Shown here: in pieces, positions 34,948-43,586 of the stretch | How the letters are laid out: each line of letters opens with the position of its first letter | How positions within the stretch are numbered: position 1 is the stretch's first letter | NCBI RefSeq assembly: GCF_023221775.1 | Contig: NZ_JAKUDS010000005.1 | Coordinates: forward strand, 44,641 to 108,640 | Length of the DNA stretch: 64,000 nucleotides | Reading direction: 5' to 3' | DNA from: Enterococcus cecorum | GTDB lineage: Bacteria; Bacillota; Bacilli; Lactobacillales; Enterococcaceae | Translations under genes and position numbers: made by a program | The notes under the pieces: model-generated | Told to the model about the DNA's origin: nothing | The model's input: only the letters and a program-made list of their open reading frames with translations | Database searches by the model: none

Positions 34948-36159
34948 TTATAAGCCAATATATGGGGCAGGGTTCACGAATCCACGCCAGTTTGGAGTTG
35001 TTGCAATACCAAAGTGGAGATGCACACCAGTAGAATTACCAGTTGTTCCCATGAGACCAATTGTTTGGCCTGCACTGACAGAACCACCACCGACGACGAT
35101 ACTGCTTAAGTGTAGATAATAAGAGTAGTAACCATCGCCATGATTGATGATGATATAGTTCCCTGCAGATGGGTCGTACCCACTGTTTGCGATACTCCCG
35201 CTTCTAGAGGCAAAGACTGGGGTACCATAGCTTCCAGTCAAGTCAATCCCGTCATGTTGGGTTCCAGAAAAACCAGTAGGATCTTGTCGAGGACCAAAGC
35301 CACTAGAAACATTTAAAGAAGCAAGTGGGGCGTTCCAACCGCTACTTGAAACAGGGCGACTTTGAGGTACGTTGGTAGTCAATGTGTTCGTTTGGCTACT
35401 TGCCTGTTGCTCGGCATGTTTGGCAGCTTCTTGTTGGGCACGGGCAGCGGCTTCTTGCTGGGCTTTTAATTTTGCGGCGGCTTCTTGTCTTGCTTTTTCA
35501 GCTGCTTCTTTTTGCTTGATAAATTCCTCTTTTTTCGCTTGTTCACTGGCTAAAGAAGCTTCTAGTTCATTTTGTTTGACATTTAAGTCTAGTTTGGCAT
35601 TGACTAACTGTTCGTTGGTCTTTTGTAATTTAGCAATACTATCATTAATCGTTCGTAAGTTTTGCTCTGCTTGTTCTTTGGTTTTTTGCAATTCTTTTTG
35701 GTCCGCTTCTTGTTGGGCCAATAGATTTTGGTTGGCTTGTACAAAGGTAAAGATTGCAAATGATTTATTGACCAAATCACCAACAGATTTCGCTTCTAAT
35801 AAAGTAGAAAGCATCGTATCACTTTTTTGATTTAATTGGGTACTGCGCGCTAAGTCACGAATTTTTTCGCTACGTTTTTCAATTTTTTCTTGTAGTTCAA
35901 TGGATTTTTGTGTGAGTTCGTTGACTTTGACTTCGGCCTTGTTTTTTTGCTCAAGCGTTTCGTTATATTTTGTTTGGTATTTTTTGATATCTTTATTTAA
36001 TTGTTCGACTTCTTGAGATAATTTCTTTTGATCAGCTTGCAAGTTTTCGATTTTTTTTGTTTGGTTTTGGATATTTTCATCGATGGTTTCCGCTAAAGCT
36101 AGAGGAGTCGCGAAAAAGTTTAAGATTAATAAACCACTTAATAGTAGCTTTTTCTTCAT
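34948..36159 (-). CDS. PcsB-like peptidoglycan hydrolase (coiled coil + M23)
   Basis: 403 residues. A signal peptide (ending ALAET) is followed by about 190 residues of coiled coil (residues about 25-215), an Ala/Gln/Lys-rich helix and a Ser/Thr linker. The C-terminal M23/LytM domain (about residues 285-400) keeps its zinc ligands: GTQHDGIDLTG (His, Asp) and VHLHFG (HxH). This is the architecture of PcsB and related enterococcal secreted hydrolases that are activated by FtsEX at division. Start ATG 36159 with GGAGC upstream. Monocistronic. Confidence 0.9.
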   Translation of the reverse strand: MKKKLLLSGLLILNFFATPLALAETIDENIQNQTKKIENLQADQKKLSQEVEQLNKDIKKYQTKYNETLEQKNKAEVKVNELTQKSIELQEKIEKRSEKIRDLARSTQLNQKSDTMLSTLLEAKSVGDLVNKSFAIFTFVQANQNLLAQQEADQKELQKTKEQAEQNLRTINDSIAKLQKTNEQLVNAKLDLNVKQNELEASLASEQAKKEEFIKQKEAAEKARQEAAAKLKAQQEAAARAQQEAAKHAEQQASSQTNTLTTNVPQSRPVSSSGWNAPLASLNVSSGFGPRQDPTGFSGTQHDGIDLTGSYGTPVFASRSGSIANSGYDPSAGNYIIINHGDGYYSYYLHLSSIVVGGGSVSAGQTIGLMGTTGNSTGVHLHFGIATTPNWRGFVNPAPYIGL

Positions 36160-36448
36160 ATTATTCTAAGCTCCAATCTGATTTATGCTGATTTTACTAT
36201 ATATGACGTTGATTAAGAAAGCAAGTTAAGCTCATATTACAATTATGACAAACCATCATTTTGCCTAATTTTTTCTGGATATAGTTATTTATCTTCTACG
36301 ACTTGAGACGGATTTTTCTTATATGATAACGATTTTTATACAGTTTGATTTTAATCTATAGTATAATGGAGTTATCAAAAATAGTGTTTGATTTCATTTG
36401 AAAGTTAATGAAATCAAGTAGTTGTAAAAGTTGAAGGAGGAGTTATCA

Positions 36449-36994
36449 ATGAATGAAGTACAACGTCGGATGGGAAAATTACGTGGTTGGAATTTAACTT
36501 TGCTTATCTTAGCAAGTATCAGTCTGATTGCAAATGTTGTATCTTTACCAGGTACGTTATTTCCTAAAAAAATCACCAGTGAGTTTGTTACAGAAAAAAA
36601 CGCCCAAGCAATTTATGAAGCAGCCAACGCCCCAGCTTATAAAATTGTGGCTATTATTCATGTTCTTTTAGCCATCGTGTTGGTAGCATTACTTTTTGCC
36701 GCTTTTCGCAAATTAAAAGAAGAACAATTGCCAAGTAAATTGCCTTATTTCCTTAATCTGGGTTATTGGGTCTTTGATCTATTATTAGGCCTTGTATTAT
36801 CTGGTTTAACAGTGGAAAATATTCAGTCGTTAAGTAATGTGGGAGGTATGGATGCACAGGTTGCGCCCCTCATTGGCAGTGTGGTTCTGGTATCCGCTTT
36901 AATCGGAATTGCCGGTAGTCTCATTTTACAATTACCAGCGATTATGTGTTTGGTTCACATTTTTAAAATTGAAGGATTACGGGAAGAAGAATAG
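36449..36994 (+). CDS. Four-helix membrane protein of the efflux operon (YknW-like position)
   Basis: 181 residues, four predicted membrane helices, no signal sequence. It precedes, by 11 bases, a YknX/MacA-type adaptor, an ATPase and a FtsX-type permease. The same order as B. subtilis yknWXYZ, where YknW is a four-helix Yip1-type membrane protein that helps assemble the pump. Its N-terminus (MNEVQRRMGKLRGWNLTLL) is cytoplasmic. ATG 36449 lies after AAGGAGGAG. Assignment rests on position and topology rather than clear sequence identity. Confidence 0.7.
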   Translation: MNEVQRRMGKLRGWNLTLLILASISLIANVVSLPGTLFPKKITSEFVTEKNAQAIYEAANAPAYKIVAIIHVLLAIVLVALLFAAFRKLKEEQLPSKLPYFLNLGYWVFDLLLGLVLSGLTVENIQSLSNVGGMDAQVAPLIGSVVLVSALIGIAGSLILQLPAIMCLVHIFKIEGLREEE

Positions 36995-37005
36995 GAGTGT
37001 CATTT

Positions 37006-38223
37006 TTGAAAAAGAATAAACGTAAAAAACAAATCCGCTTAACGATTGGCTTTGTAGTGGCTTGTATCGTGATTGCAATTGGAGCAACTATTTTTTCTAT
37101 TACCAGAAGTACAAAGCAAACAGAAGAAAAAGGGGATTATCAAGTCGCTAAAATTGAAAAATCAGCGCCATTACTATTTAATGGGGTCGCACAGCCTAAG
37201 GAGAGTCGAACTTTTACTTTAGATCCAACACTTGGCACGCTTGAAACGATTCATGTAAAAAATAATCAACAAGTAAAAGCCGGTGAAGTGATTGCGACTT
37301 ATAAAAATGAAACAATTGCCGACCAAGTGACCCAACAAGAACAAGGGTTGAATAAATTAAATATGGCGGTTTCTAGTGCCCAAAATGGTTACAATAGTGC
37401 GGTGAACAAGAAAAACGAGTTGGCCAATCAATATAACCAAGTGAATAAAATTTTACAAGAGCAACAAACAACAAATCCAGAGGCGGCGAGCGAAACGGCG
37501 GCTCAACTGGCGCAATTAAAAGAAGCTTATGATGCCGCAGGAGACGCAGTAGAGCAAGCTAAACAAGGTGTCGATAGTGCCAATATGGAATATAGTGATG
37601 CACAAAAAGCCCTCGCCCAATTAAAAGAAAAAATCAATACTCAGGTTACTGCACCGTTTGATGGCATTGTCTATGTGGACCAAAATGGTAAAACGCAGGC
37701 AACTGTTCCTTATGCTACACTAGTTTCACCTGGTACTGTGGTTCAAGCAAGTGTAACAGAATATGATTATAATAAGTTAAAACAAGGACAAAAAGTGGAA
37801 GTCATGCCAGCTAATGATGAACGTAAAATTGAAGGAACGATTACCAATATTTCAACTTTACCTGAATCAGCAACTGCCACACCATCATTGAGTGCAGCGG
37901 TCTCAGGTGGTGGGAACAATAGCAGCTCTACTTCCAGTTATGCTTTTACGGTAGAAACAGCAGAAGAAATTCATAATGGTTTTAGTGTGCAAGTGGCTGT
38001 CCATTTTAATCAAATTACCGTACCGAAAGAAGTTGTGGTCGAACGTGATGGCAAGCAATACATCTATACTTATAAAGATGGCAAAGCACATTTAACCGAA
38101 GTAACCGTCAAAGATCAAGGAGCCAATTATTTAGTCGAAAAAGGCTTAGCGATGGGTGATCAATACATTCTTAATCCAGATAAGAAATTAAAGGATAATC
38201 AGGAAGTGGCGGTGTTTGAATGA
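37006..38223 (+). CDS. Efflux adaptor protein (YknX/MacA-like)
   Basis: 405 residues. One N-terminal membrane helix (LTIGFVVACIVIAIGATIF), then a lipoyl-like half-motif (LETIHVKNNQQVKAGEVIATY), a long coiled coil (about residues 105-205), the second lipoyl half (VTAPFDGIVYVD) and beta-barrel domains ending GDQYILNP. TTG 37006 is the likely start: AGGAG lies eight bases before, whereas a GTG at 36997 overlaps it. Its stop overlaps the ATPase start (ATGA). It links the permease to the cell exterior in a MacAB-like pump. Confidence 0.85.
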   Translation: MKKNKRKKQIRLTIGFVVACIVIAIGATIFSITRSTKQTEEKGDYQVAKIEKSAPLLFNGVAQPKESRTFTLDPTLGTLETIHVKNNQQVKAGEVIATYKNETIADQVTQQEQGLNKLNMAVSSAQNGYNSAVNKKNELANQYNQVNKILQEQQTTNPEAASETAAQLAQLKEAYDAAGDAVEQAKQGVDSANMEYSDAQKALAQLKEKINTQVTAPFDGIVYVDQNGKTQATVPYATLVSPGTVVQASVTEYDYNKLKQGQKVEVMPANDERKIEGTITNISTLPESATATPSLSAAVSGGGNNSSSTSSYAFTVETAEEIHNGFSVQVAVHFNQITVPKEVVVERDGKQYIYTYKDGKAHLTEVTVKDQGANYLVEKGLAMGDQYILNPDKKLKDNQEVAVFE

Positions 38224-38903
38224 TAGATTTAATTCATATCAACAAATACTATAAAAATGATGAAGAATCCTTGCATGTCCTAAAAGATGTGAATTTGCAT
38301 ATTGAACAAGGTGAAATGGTCGCTGTTATGGGCCCGTCTGGTTCAGGAAAATCAACATTGATTAATTTATTGGGCTTTATTGACCGAAAATTTGAAGGAA
38401 CGTACCTATTTGAAGGGGAATCTTTAGTTGGGACGAATGATGACCGACTATCAAAAGTACGCAATCAAACAGTGGGCTTTGTCTTTCAAAATTTTAGTCT
38501 GATTGAAAATAATACGGTCTATGAGAATGTGGAATTGCCTTTGCTTTATGGAGGCTATAATTTCTCACAAACCAAAGAAAAGGTACTAGCTGCCTTAAAA
38601 CGAGTTGGCTTAGAAGGTAAAGAGGATAAATATCCGAAGCAATTATCCGGTGGACAACAACAGAGGGTCGCCATTGCTAGATCCATCATTAATAATCCAA
38701 AATTTATTATTGCCGATGAACCAACTGGCGCGCTTGATACGCATACTTCCACGGAAATTATGGAATTGTTTGCGGAATTAAATGAAAAAGACGGCGCGAC
38801 CATTATTTTGGTTACCCATGATCCAGAAGTTGTCCCTTATTGCCATCGTTTAATTAAAATTCGCGATGGGGCAATTATTGCAGATGAGGCGGTGAAAGCA
38901 TGA
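38220..38903 (+). CDS. ABC transporter ATP-binding protein (YknY/MacB-type)
   Basis: 227 residues. Walker A GPSGSGKST, Q-loop FVFQNFSLI, signature LSGGQQQR, Walker B FIIADEPTGALD, switch His VTHDP. The sequence DEPTGALDTHT with NNTVYENVELPL is typical of the LolD/MacB/YknY class. It overlaps both neighbours by four bases, so the operon is tightly coupled. Confidence 0.93.
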   Translation: MIDLIHINKYYKNDEESLHVLKDVNLHIEQGEMVAVMGPSGSGKSTLINLLGFIDRKFEGTYLFEGESLVGTNDDRLSKVRNQTVGFVFQNFSLIENNTVYENVELPLLYGGYNFSQTKEKVLAALKRVGLEGKEDKYPKQLSGGQQQRVAIARSIINNPKFIIADEPTGALDTHTSTEIMELFAELNEKDGATIILVTHDPEVVPYCHRLIKIRDGAIIADEAVKA

Positions 38904-40126
38904 ACTTTTATGTGAATTTTCGTTCCGCCTTTAAATCAATCAATAATAATCGTAAACGTAGCATTTTAACGATGATTGGGATTATTATCGGGGTTAGTGC
39001 GGTGATTGCGATTTTGGCGATAGGTCGTAGTTATGAGCGCCAAACCATTGAAAGTCTAACCAAGAGCGATAATGGAAAAATTCAAGCACAAATTTTGTTT
39101 AATCCAAATGATGATTCCTTTTATGAAACGAACAGACCCGCCTTTCAAAGTAGTGATTTAGAGCTTGTTCGTCAAGTTTCAGGTGTTGAGAGTGCCGAAT
39201 TTGAAAAGCAAGAAACCAATAGTACAAGTTTTAGTGCATTGATAAAAAATAAAAATCAATCCATTGAAGCGAAACTTGTAAAACAAACTAACAGTGATGT
39301 CCTTGTGGGGCGCAATCTGTCTAAAGCGGATAATTTGAATCGCAGTCGAGTCGCTGTGGTCAATGAAGAGTTAGCAAATGATTTGTATGGCACTCCTGAA
39401 AATGCCTTGAATCGCGGCGTTTTGATTTCTGGACAAAATTACGCCATAGTCGGTGTATATAGTGGTACAGAAATGAGTGATGAAGAAGCGCAAATGGCCA
39501 GTATGTTTGGTGAGATGAGCAGCTATCAAGTCCAAATCCCTAAAAAAGCTTACGAATATTACTTAATAAAGAGCGATGAAGCTAGCTATAGTATTGTCGT
39601 CACCATGAAAAAAGGAACGCGACCTGATGAAGTGACTAATAAGGTGTTAGATAAACTGAAAAAATCAGGTAGTATGCGTCAACAAGGTAGTTATCGTTCC
39701 TTTGATACGGCTATTTTAAGTAAGGGGATCGGGAAAGTGTTAAGTACGATTACTTACTTTATTACCGCCGTGGCGGGTATTTCATTGTTTATCGCAGGTG
39801 TCGGTGTGATGAATATGATGTATATTTCAGTTTCTGAACGGACCAAAGAAATCGGGATTCGTCGAGCATTAGGCGCTACCCAACGCTCCATTATGATTCA
39901 ATTCTTAATTGAAGGGGTGCTATTGACGTTTACTGGTGGCGTGATTGGTTACTTTATCGGAATGATTTTAGCTTATGGCATTGGCTCCTTGATGAAGATA
40001 CATGTTACGGTTGATTTGTTTACAATTGTCGTGGCAGTCGGCGTGTCTACGCTGATTGGTTTAATCTTCTCAGTCATGCCAGCAAGAGAAGCCGCTAAAA
40101 AAGATTTAATTGATATTTTACGTTAA
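38900..40126 (+). CDS. ABC transporter permease (YknZ/MacB-type, FtsX fold)
   Basis: 408 residues. An N-terminal helix with RSILTMIGIIIGVSAVIAILAIG, a large extracellular MacB core domain (about residues 50-270), and three C-terminal helices with ISLFIAGVGVMNMMYISVSERTKEIGIRRALGAT and the closing PAREAAKKDLIDILR. This is the mechanotransmission-type permease of MacB/YknZ. With the adaptor and ATPase it should pump peptides or toxins; in B. subtilis the homologous system protects against the SDP toxin. Confidence 0.93.
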   Translation: MNFYVNFRSAFKSINNNRKRSILTMIGIIIGVSAVIAILAIGRSYERQTIESLTKSDNGKIQAQILFNPNDDSFYETNRPAFQSSDLELVRQVSGVESAEFEKQETNSTSFSALIKNKNQSIEAKLVKQTNSDVLVGRNLSKADNLNRSRVAVVNEELANDLYGTPENALNRGVLISGQNYAIVGVYSGTEMSDEEAQMASMFGEMSSYQVQIPKKAYEYYLIKSDEASYSIVVTMKKGTRPDEVTNKVLDKLKKSGSMRQQGSYRSFDTAILSKGIGKVLSTITYFITAVAGISLFIAGVGVMNMMYISVSERTKEIGIRRALGATQRSIMIQFLIEGVLLTFTGGVIGYFIGMILAYGIGSLMKIHVTVDLFTIVVAVGVSTLIGLIFSVMPAREAAKKDLIDILR

Positions 40127-40130
40127 TGAA

Positions 40131-40175
40131 TAAAAAAAAATAGACGCACTACTTCAAATAGTGCGTCTATTTTAG
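40131..40175. terminator. Terminator of the efflux operon (bidirectional)
   Basis: AAATAGACGCACTA and TAGTGCGTCTATTTT arms with an 8-base loop; strong on both strands. Confidence 0.92.
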
Positions 40176-40180
40176 TGCGG

Positions 40181-40399
40181 TTAATTTTCTTCGTCTATCT
40201 TTGCGCCTCTTAGGTACCAAATGATCGTTTTAAGAAGAATAAAAAGAAGTACGAGAATAGCATTAATTAAGGGAATTCCTGAATCTTTGGTTTTATAATA
40301 ATCGAGAATGGTTGAAATGAAAAGAAAGAAAATAGTCATTCGGCTGCCGACACCGCTAAACCAAACTTTCCAGAAAAAATACTTCAAACCATGTTTCAT
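40181..40399 (-). CDS. Small membrane protein of unknown function
   Basis: 72 residues with two hydrophobic segments (MTIFFLFISTIL and LINAILVLLFILLKTIIWYL) and a charged C-terminus (RGAKIDEEN). The ATG at 40399 follows AAAGGTG by ten bases; an in-frame GTG three codons earlier nearly overlaps that site. It shares the preceding terminator and is otherwise unlinked. No family recognised. Confidence 0.55.
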   Translation of the reverse strand: MKHGLKYFFWKVWFSGVGSRMTIFFLFISTILDYYKTKDSGIPLINAILVLLFILLKTIIWYLRGAKIDEEN

Positions 40400-40469
40400 T
40401 TTGACCACGCACCTTTCATTCAGCTAAGCGCTCATTCGTGTAAAATCATTCATTTAACGTAATTCAGGC

Positions 40470-40548
40470 AGAAGTCGCCCATCCTCCAGGAAGCTCCCAC
40501 TTCAAGCGTTAAGAACCGTTATGTTTAGCTAAGTGGTGCGTAGTTCAC
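40470..40548 (+). mobile_element. Scar resembling the right end of an IS200/IS605 (TnpB) element
   Basis: The sequence runs CCAGGAAGCTCCCACTTCAAG at 40486-40506 and, after a short loop, TAAGTGGTGCGTAGTTCAC at 40528-40546. CCACTT (40497-40502) pairs with AAGTGG (40529-40534). This follows the pattern GAAGCxCCCAC...GTGGGTAGTTCAC typical of IS200/IS605 right ends and of the 3' end of the TnpB guide RNA. No tnpA or tnpB gene is present; the frame reading into it (QKSPILQEAPTSS) is too short to prove a tnpB 3' end. It is presumably what remains after most of the element was lost. Confidence 0.5.
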
Positions 40549-40549
40549 G

Positions 40550-41518
40550 TTAATTAACTTGATGGATTTGTTGGGTATCAATCATCGGATAATTAAAAAG
40601 GGTGTGACTTTGCAAATCTACTTTTGACATGGACACGCAATTGATTTGATTATTGCGGTAAGTTTTATAGTAATAATTGCCGCTTTCAGGATGTCCACAA
40701 GAAGCATACATCGTTAAGTCATGGGTTCCCCGTGGTGAAGTGGTTACGCCCTCAACAAAAGCCACCGAATCTAAAATATGGAAAAATTGAGTGACATTGC
40801 TAATTTCATCTTTTTCGCTGATAGAATGTTCATTTACAAATGCAGCTTTGACGAAACGAGAAGCCGGGGACCAATCGCCAGGTAAGCCAATTGCGCCAAA
40901 CCCTTCGCCAAATGGAGGCATATCAAAAGGTTGGTTGGCAGGTTGTTTGTCACTTAGGTTAGCATAGTGCGCTAGATTCATCAAATGATAATCAATACTT
41001 GGACTATTGGTTAAGACATTGGCAGGATTGTCGGTGATTTTGACTTTTCCTTGAATCACTTCAATCACTGCTGCTTGTTTTTTATCCGCAACAAACCAGT
41101 GCAATGTCGTATTGGGCATTTGTGCATTAAATGGAATATCAACGACATTTAAATTGTGAAAAGCCGTTTTTACTTCGGCGACGGATTGGCAATTTGCTAG
41201 GGCGTAAAGCATCAATTCATAAGGTGCTAAATTTAATTGGCCTTCTTGAACTTCCGTGGCATATTCGGCAAAATGGGGGAAGTTTAGATTAGCGATTCCT
41301 AGTCCAGCCTCATTAATCGCATCGGCATAGAGCGGATAATCCTCAACGACTACAGCGACTCCGATAAAGGCATAATGATTGGTAATGCTTTTTTCGTGTT
41401 TGAATTTGATTTCGTAGTTCTTAGGGGTAATCACAATTGATTGTCCGAAAGTATAATCCAAATCGAGATTGCGGCCAAAGTAAAAGCCGTCATTGATGTA
41501 ACGTAATCCAGTACACAT
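40550..41518 (-). CDS. bsh: Choloylglycine hydrolase (bile salt hydrolase type)
   Basis: 322 residues. An Ntn hydrolase that deconjugates taurine or glycine bile salts in the cytoplasm. The nucleophile Cys is at position 2 (MCTGLRY), freed by removal of Met. The expected active-site set is visible: Arg in YFGRNLDLDY, Asp in the same stretch, Asn in GLGIANLNF, Asn in VLTNSPSIDYHL and Arg in SPASRFVKAAF. Overall text is close to enterococcal Bsh. Penicillin V acylase is the alternative within the family. ATG 41518 with AAGAAGG upstream. It is 20 bases after the polyprenyl synthase gene stop and may be co-transcribed. Confidence 0.88.
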   Translation of the reverse strand: MCTGLRYINDGFYFGRNLDLDYTFGQSIVITPKNYEIKFKHEKSITNHYAFIGVAVVVEDYPLYADAINEAGLGIANLNFPHFAEYATEVQEGQLNLAPYELMLYALANCQSVAEVKTAFHNLNVVDIPFNAQMPNTTLHWFVADKKQAAVIEVIQGKVKITDNPANVLTNSPSIDYHLMNLAHYANLSDKQPANQPFDMPPFGEGFGAIGLPGDWSPASRFVKAAFVNEHSISEKDEISNVTQFFHILDSVAFVEGVTTSPRGTHDLTMYASCGHPESGNYYYKTYRNNQINCVSMSKVDLQSHTLFNYPMIDTQQIHQVN

Positions 41519-41538
41519 TTACAAAACCTTCTTTATGA

Positions 41539-42513
41539 TTAATATTGTCTATTTAATAAATCCATGGTTAGTTGATGGATGTTATCTTTTGCGATGCCAT
41601 CAGGTAATTTTTTGATATCTTCTAGTGCTTTTTTTGTAATTTTTTGAGCAATGACTTTGGCTTGTTCGACGCCACCATATTGCACCACGAGTTTGGCTAC
41701 TTCTTCAATTTCTGCCTGGGTGATTTGATTTTTCTTATTCAAATAAGGCGCGAAGATTTCTGGGTATTGATCTTTTACTAAAATCAAGGGTAAGGTATAA
41801 ATTCCTTGGCCTAAGTCTTCCAAAATAGGTTTCTTCAAAGTTGCTTTATCTGCGGTATAGTCTAAAATATCATCATAGATTTGGAAGGCTAAACCAATAT
41901 TTCTACCAATACGACTAGCTAAACGTACCACTTGTAAAGAGCATCCACTGAAATAGGCACCTTCTTTACAAGCTAAGTAGAATAATTCAGCCGTTTTTCC
42001 GTTGATGCTACGAAGATAATCCGTAAATTTTTCATCGATTTTAAAGCGGATGGTCATTTGATTGAGTTCGCCCATGAGTATGCGTCTCATTGTTCTGGCG
42101 TTATAAGCTAGGTATTCTGAACCATTCATCACGCTAATAAGTGTTTCGAAAAACTTGGTAAAGAGTACATCACCTGCATATACCGCGATGTCTTTGCCGA
42201 ATTGTGCTTGGACCGTAATCGCACCACGACGCAAAGGTGAGTCATCGATAATGTCATCATGAATCAAAGTCGCCATGTGTAGCATCTCTAAAGAAGCGGC
42301 GATTTTTGTCATTTTTTCCTCATCGTGGTTGGGATTTAATTCAGCAAATAGTAGACAAAGTGCTGGGCGCAACAACTTGCCACCAGAGCGTGCAAAGTCT
42401 ACTAGTGTTTTTGAAATGATTTCGTTATTGATTGCTACATTTTCTTCTAAATATGAGCAAACAGCTTGGAGTTTCTTTTGAATCGTGGGATAATTATTCC
42501 AGTAACTTGTCAT
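41539..42513 (-). CDS. Long-chain polyprenyl diphosphate synthase
   Basis: 324 residues. First Asp-rich motif HDDIIDDSPLRRG (around residue 85) and second DDILDYTAD (around residue 215), GKLLRP near the N-terminus. It elongates allylic diphosphates with isopentenyl diphosphate. Divergent to the MenA-type prenyltransferase, so it very probably makes the side chain of (demethyl)menaquinone. ATG 42513 has GAGGAAT upstream; the extra in-frame TTG further up lacks a site. Confidence 0.9.
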   Translation of the reverse strand: MTSYWNNYPTIQKKLQAVCSYLEENVAINNEIISKTLVDFARSGGKLLRPALCLLFAELNPNHDEEKMTKIAASLEMLHMATLIHDDIIDDSPLRRGAITVQAQFGKDIAVYAGDVLFTKFFETLISVMNGSEYLAYNARTMRRILMGELNQMTIRFKIDEKFTDYLRSINGKTAELFYLACKEGAYFSGCSLQVVRLASRIGRNIGLAFQIYDDILDYTADKATLKKPILEDLGQGIYTLPLILVKDQYPEIFAPYLNKKNQITQAEIEEVAKLVVQYGGVEQAKVIAQKITKKALEDIKKLPDGIAKDNIHQLTMDLLNRQY

Positions 42514-42608
42514 GATAATTCCTCGCAAATTAATTTATAATTTCATTGTACCTTAAATTGCTTAGAATAGGAAATATCAAAGCTTAAAAAATTAAAGGAA
42601 GTGAAAAT

Positions 42609-43514
42609 GTGTCTTTAAAAGTGTTTTTGGAACTTGTAGAATTTAAAGCGAAAACTGCAAGTGTCTTACCGTTTTTTATAGGGCTCGCATACAGTTATTA
42701 TCATTATCATACATTGCATATTGGTTTGGTATTTATTTATTTTGTGGCGATGTTTCTATTTAATATGGCGGTGGATATTTTGGATAATTATAATGACTAT
42801 CACCACGCCACCGATGTTCATGATTATAAGCATAAAACCAATATTATAGGTAGAGAAAATTTGTCATTGAAGTTAGTCTTTCGCATCATGATGGGCTTAA
42901 TTATTGTTTCGGCTTTGATGGGAATTGGCTTATCAATGGTCGTTGGTTGGCCATTGTTGGTGATGGGGTTGTATTGCTATTTGGTTGGCATATTTTATTC
43001 ATCTGGTCCGCGCCCATTATCAAGTTTACCTTTAGGCGAATTTTTCTCTGGTTTTACGATGGGCTTTATGATTTCGCTCATTTGTGTTTATTTAAATGCT
43101 TATGATCAGTTTATTTGGAATTTTAGCACCATCGGCTCGATTTTTCTGATTTCATTACCAAATACATTATGGATAGCTAATTTGATGTTGGCCAATAATA
43201 TTTGCGATTTAGAAGAAGATGAGAAGAATAATCGTTATACCATCGTTCATTATCTTGGCAAACGGCGTGCATTAAACGTATTTGTAAATATGAATCGCTT
43301 AGCTTATTTATCTATTGTTGCGACGGTTGCTTTACATTTAGCGCCTGTGATGACATTATTAAGCTTAGTAAGTCTACCGTTTGTTTGGCAAGAAACACAA
43401 AAATTACTCGCCGTTCAAGTGAAGAGCCAAACGTTTATTTGTGCGGTAAAAATTTTAGCAGTGGGTTCATTTGTTCATGTACTGAGTTTTGCATTAGGTA
43501 TTTTATTACAGTAA
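42609..43514 (+). CDS. UbiA-family prenyltransferase (MenA-type)
   Basis: 301 residues with eight to nine membrane helices. The substrate-binding Asp motifs are DILDNYNDYHHATD (around residue 56-69) and NNICDLEEDEKNNRYT (around residue 197-212). It attaches the polyprenyl chain to dihydroxynaphthoate, making demethylmenaquinone, which enterococci use for extracellular electron transfer and respiration with haem. The GTG start at 42609 follows AAAGGAAG by seven bases. Divergent from the polyprenyl synthase gene with a 95-base shared control region. Confidence 0.85.
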   Translation: MSLKVFLELVEFKAKTASVLPFFIGLAYSYYHYHTLHIGLVFIYFVAMFLFNMAVDILDNYNDYHHATDVHDYKHKTNIIGRENLSLKLVFRIMMGLIIVSALMGIGLSMVVGWPLLVMGLYCYLVGIFYSSGPRPLSSLPLGEFFSGFTMGFMISLICVYLNAYDQFIWNFSTIGSIFLISLPNTLWIANLMLANNICDLEEDEKNNRYTIVHYLGKRRALNVFVNMNRLAYLSIVATVALHLAPVMTLLSLVSLPFVWQETQKLLAVQVKSQTFICAVKILAVGSFVHVLSFALGILLQ

Positions 43515-43523
43515 TATAGTAAC

Positions 43524-43565
43524 AAAAAAGTCGCGATTACGTTGAAGATAATCGCGGCTTTTTTA
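43524..43565. terminator. Bidirectional terminator between MenA-type and secreted-protein genes
   Basis: AAAAAAGTCGCGATTA and TAATCGCGGCTTTTTT arms with a 9-base loop. Confidence 0.92.
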
Positions 43566-43586
43566 GATAGAATTTGGATTTTATGC

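Noticed and set aside
35372..35830. Cys/Ala/Ser-rich plus-strand frame of 152 codons
   Set aside because: Antisense shadow of the coiled-coil region of the PcsB-like gene; the composition is the reverse complement of Ala/Gln/Glu-rich codons.
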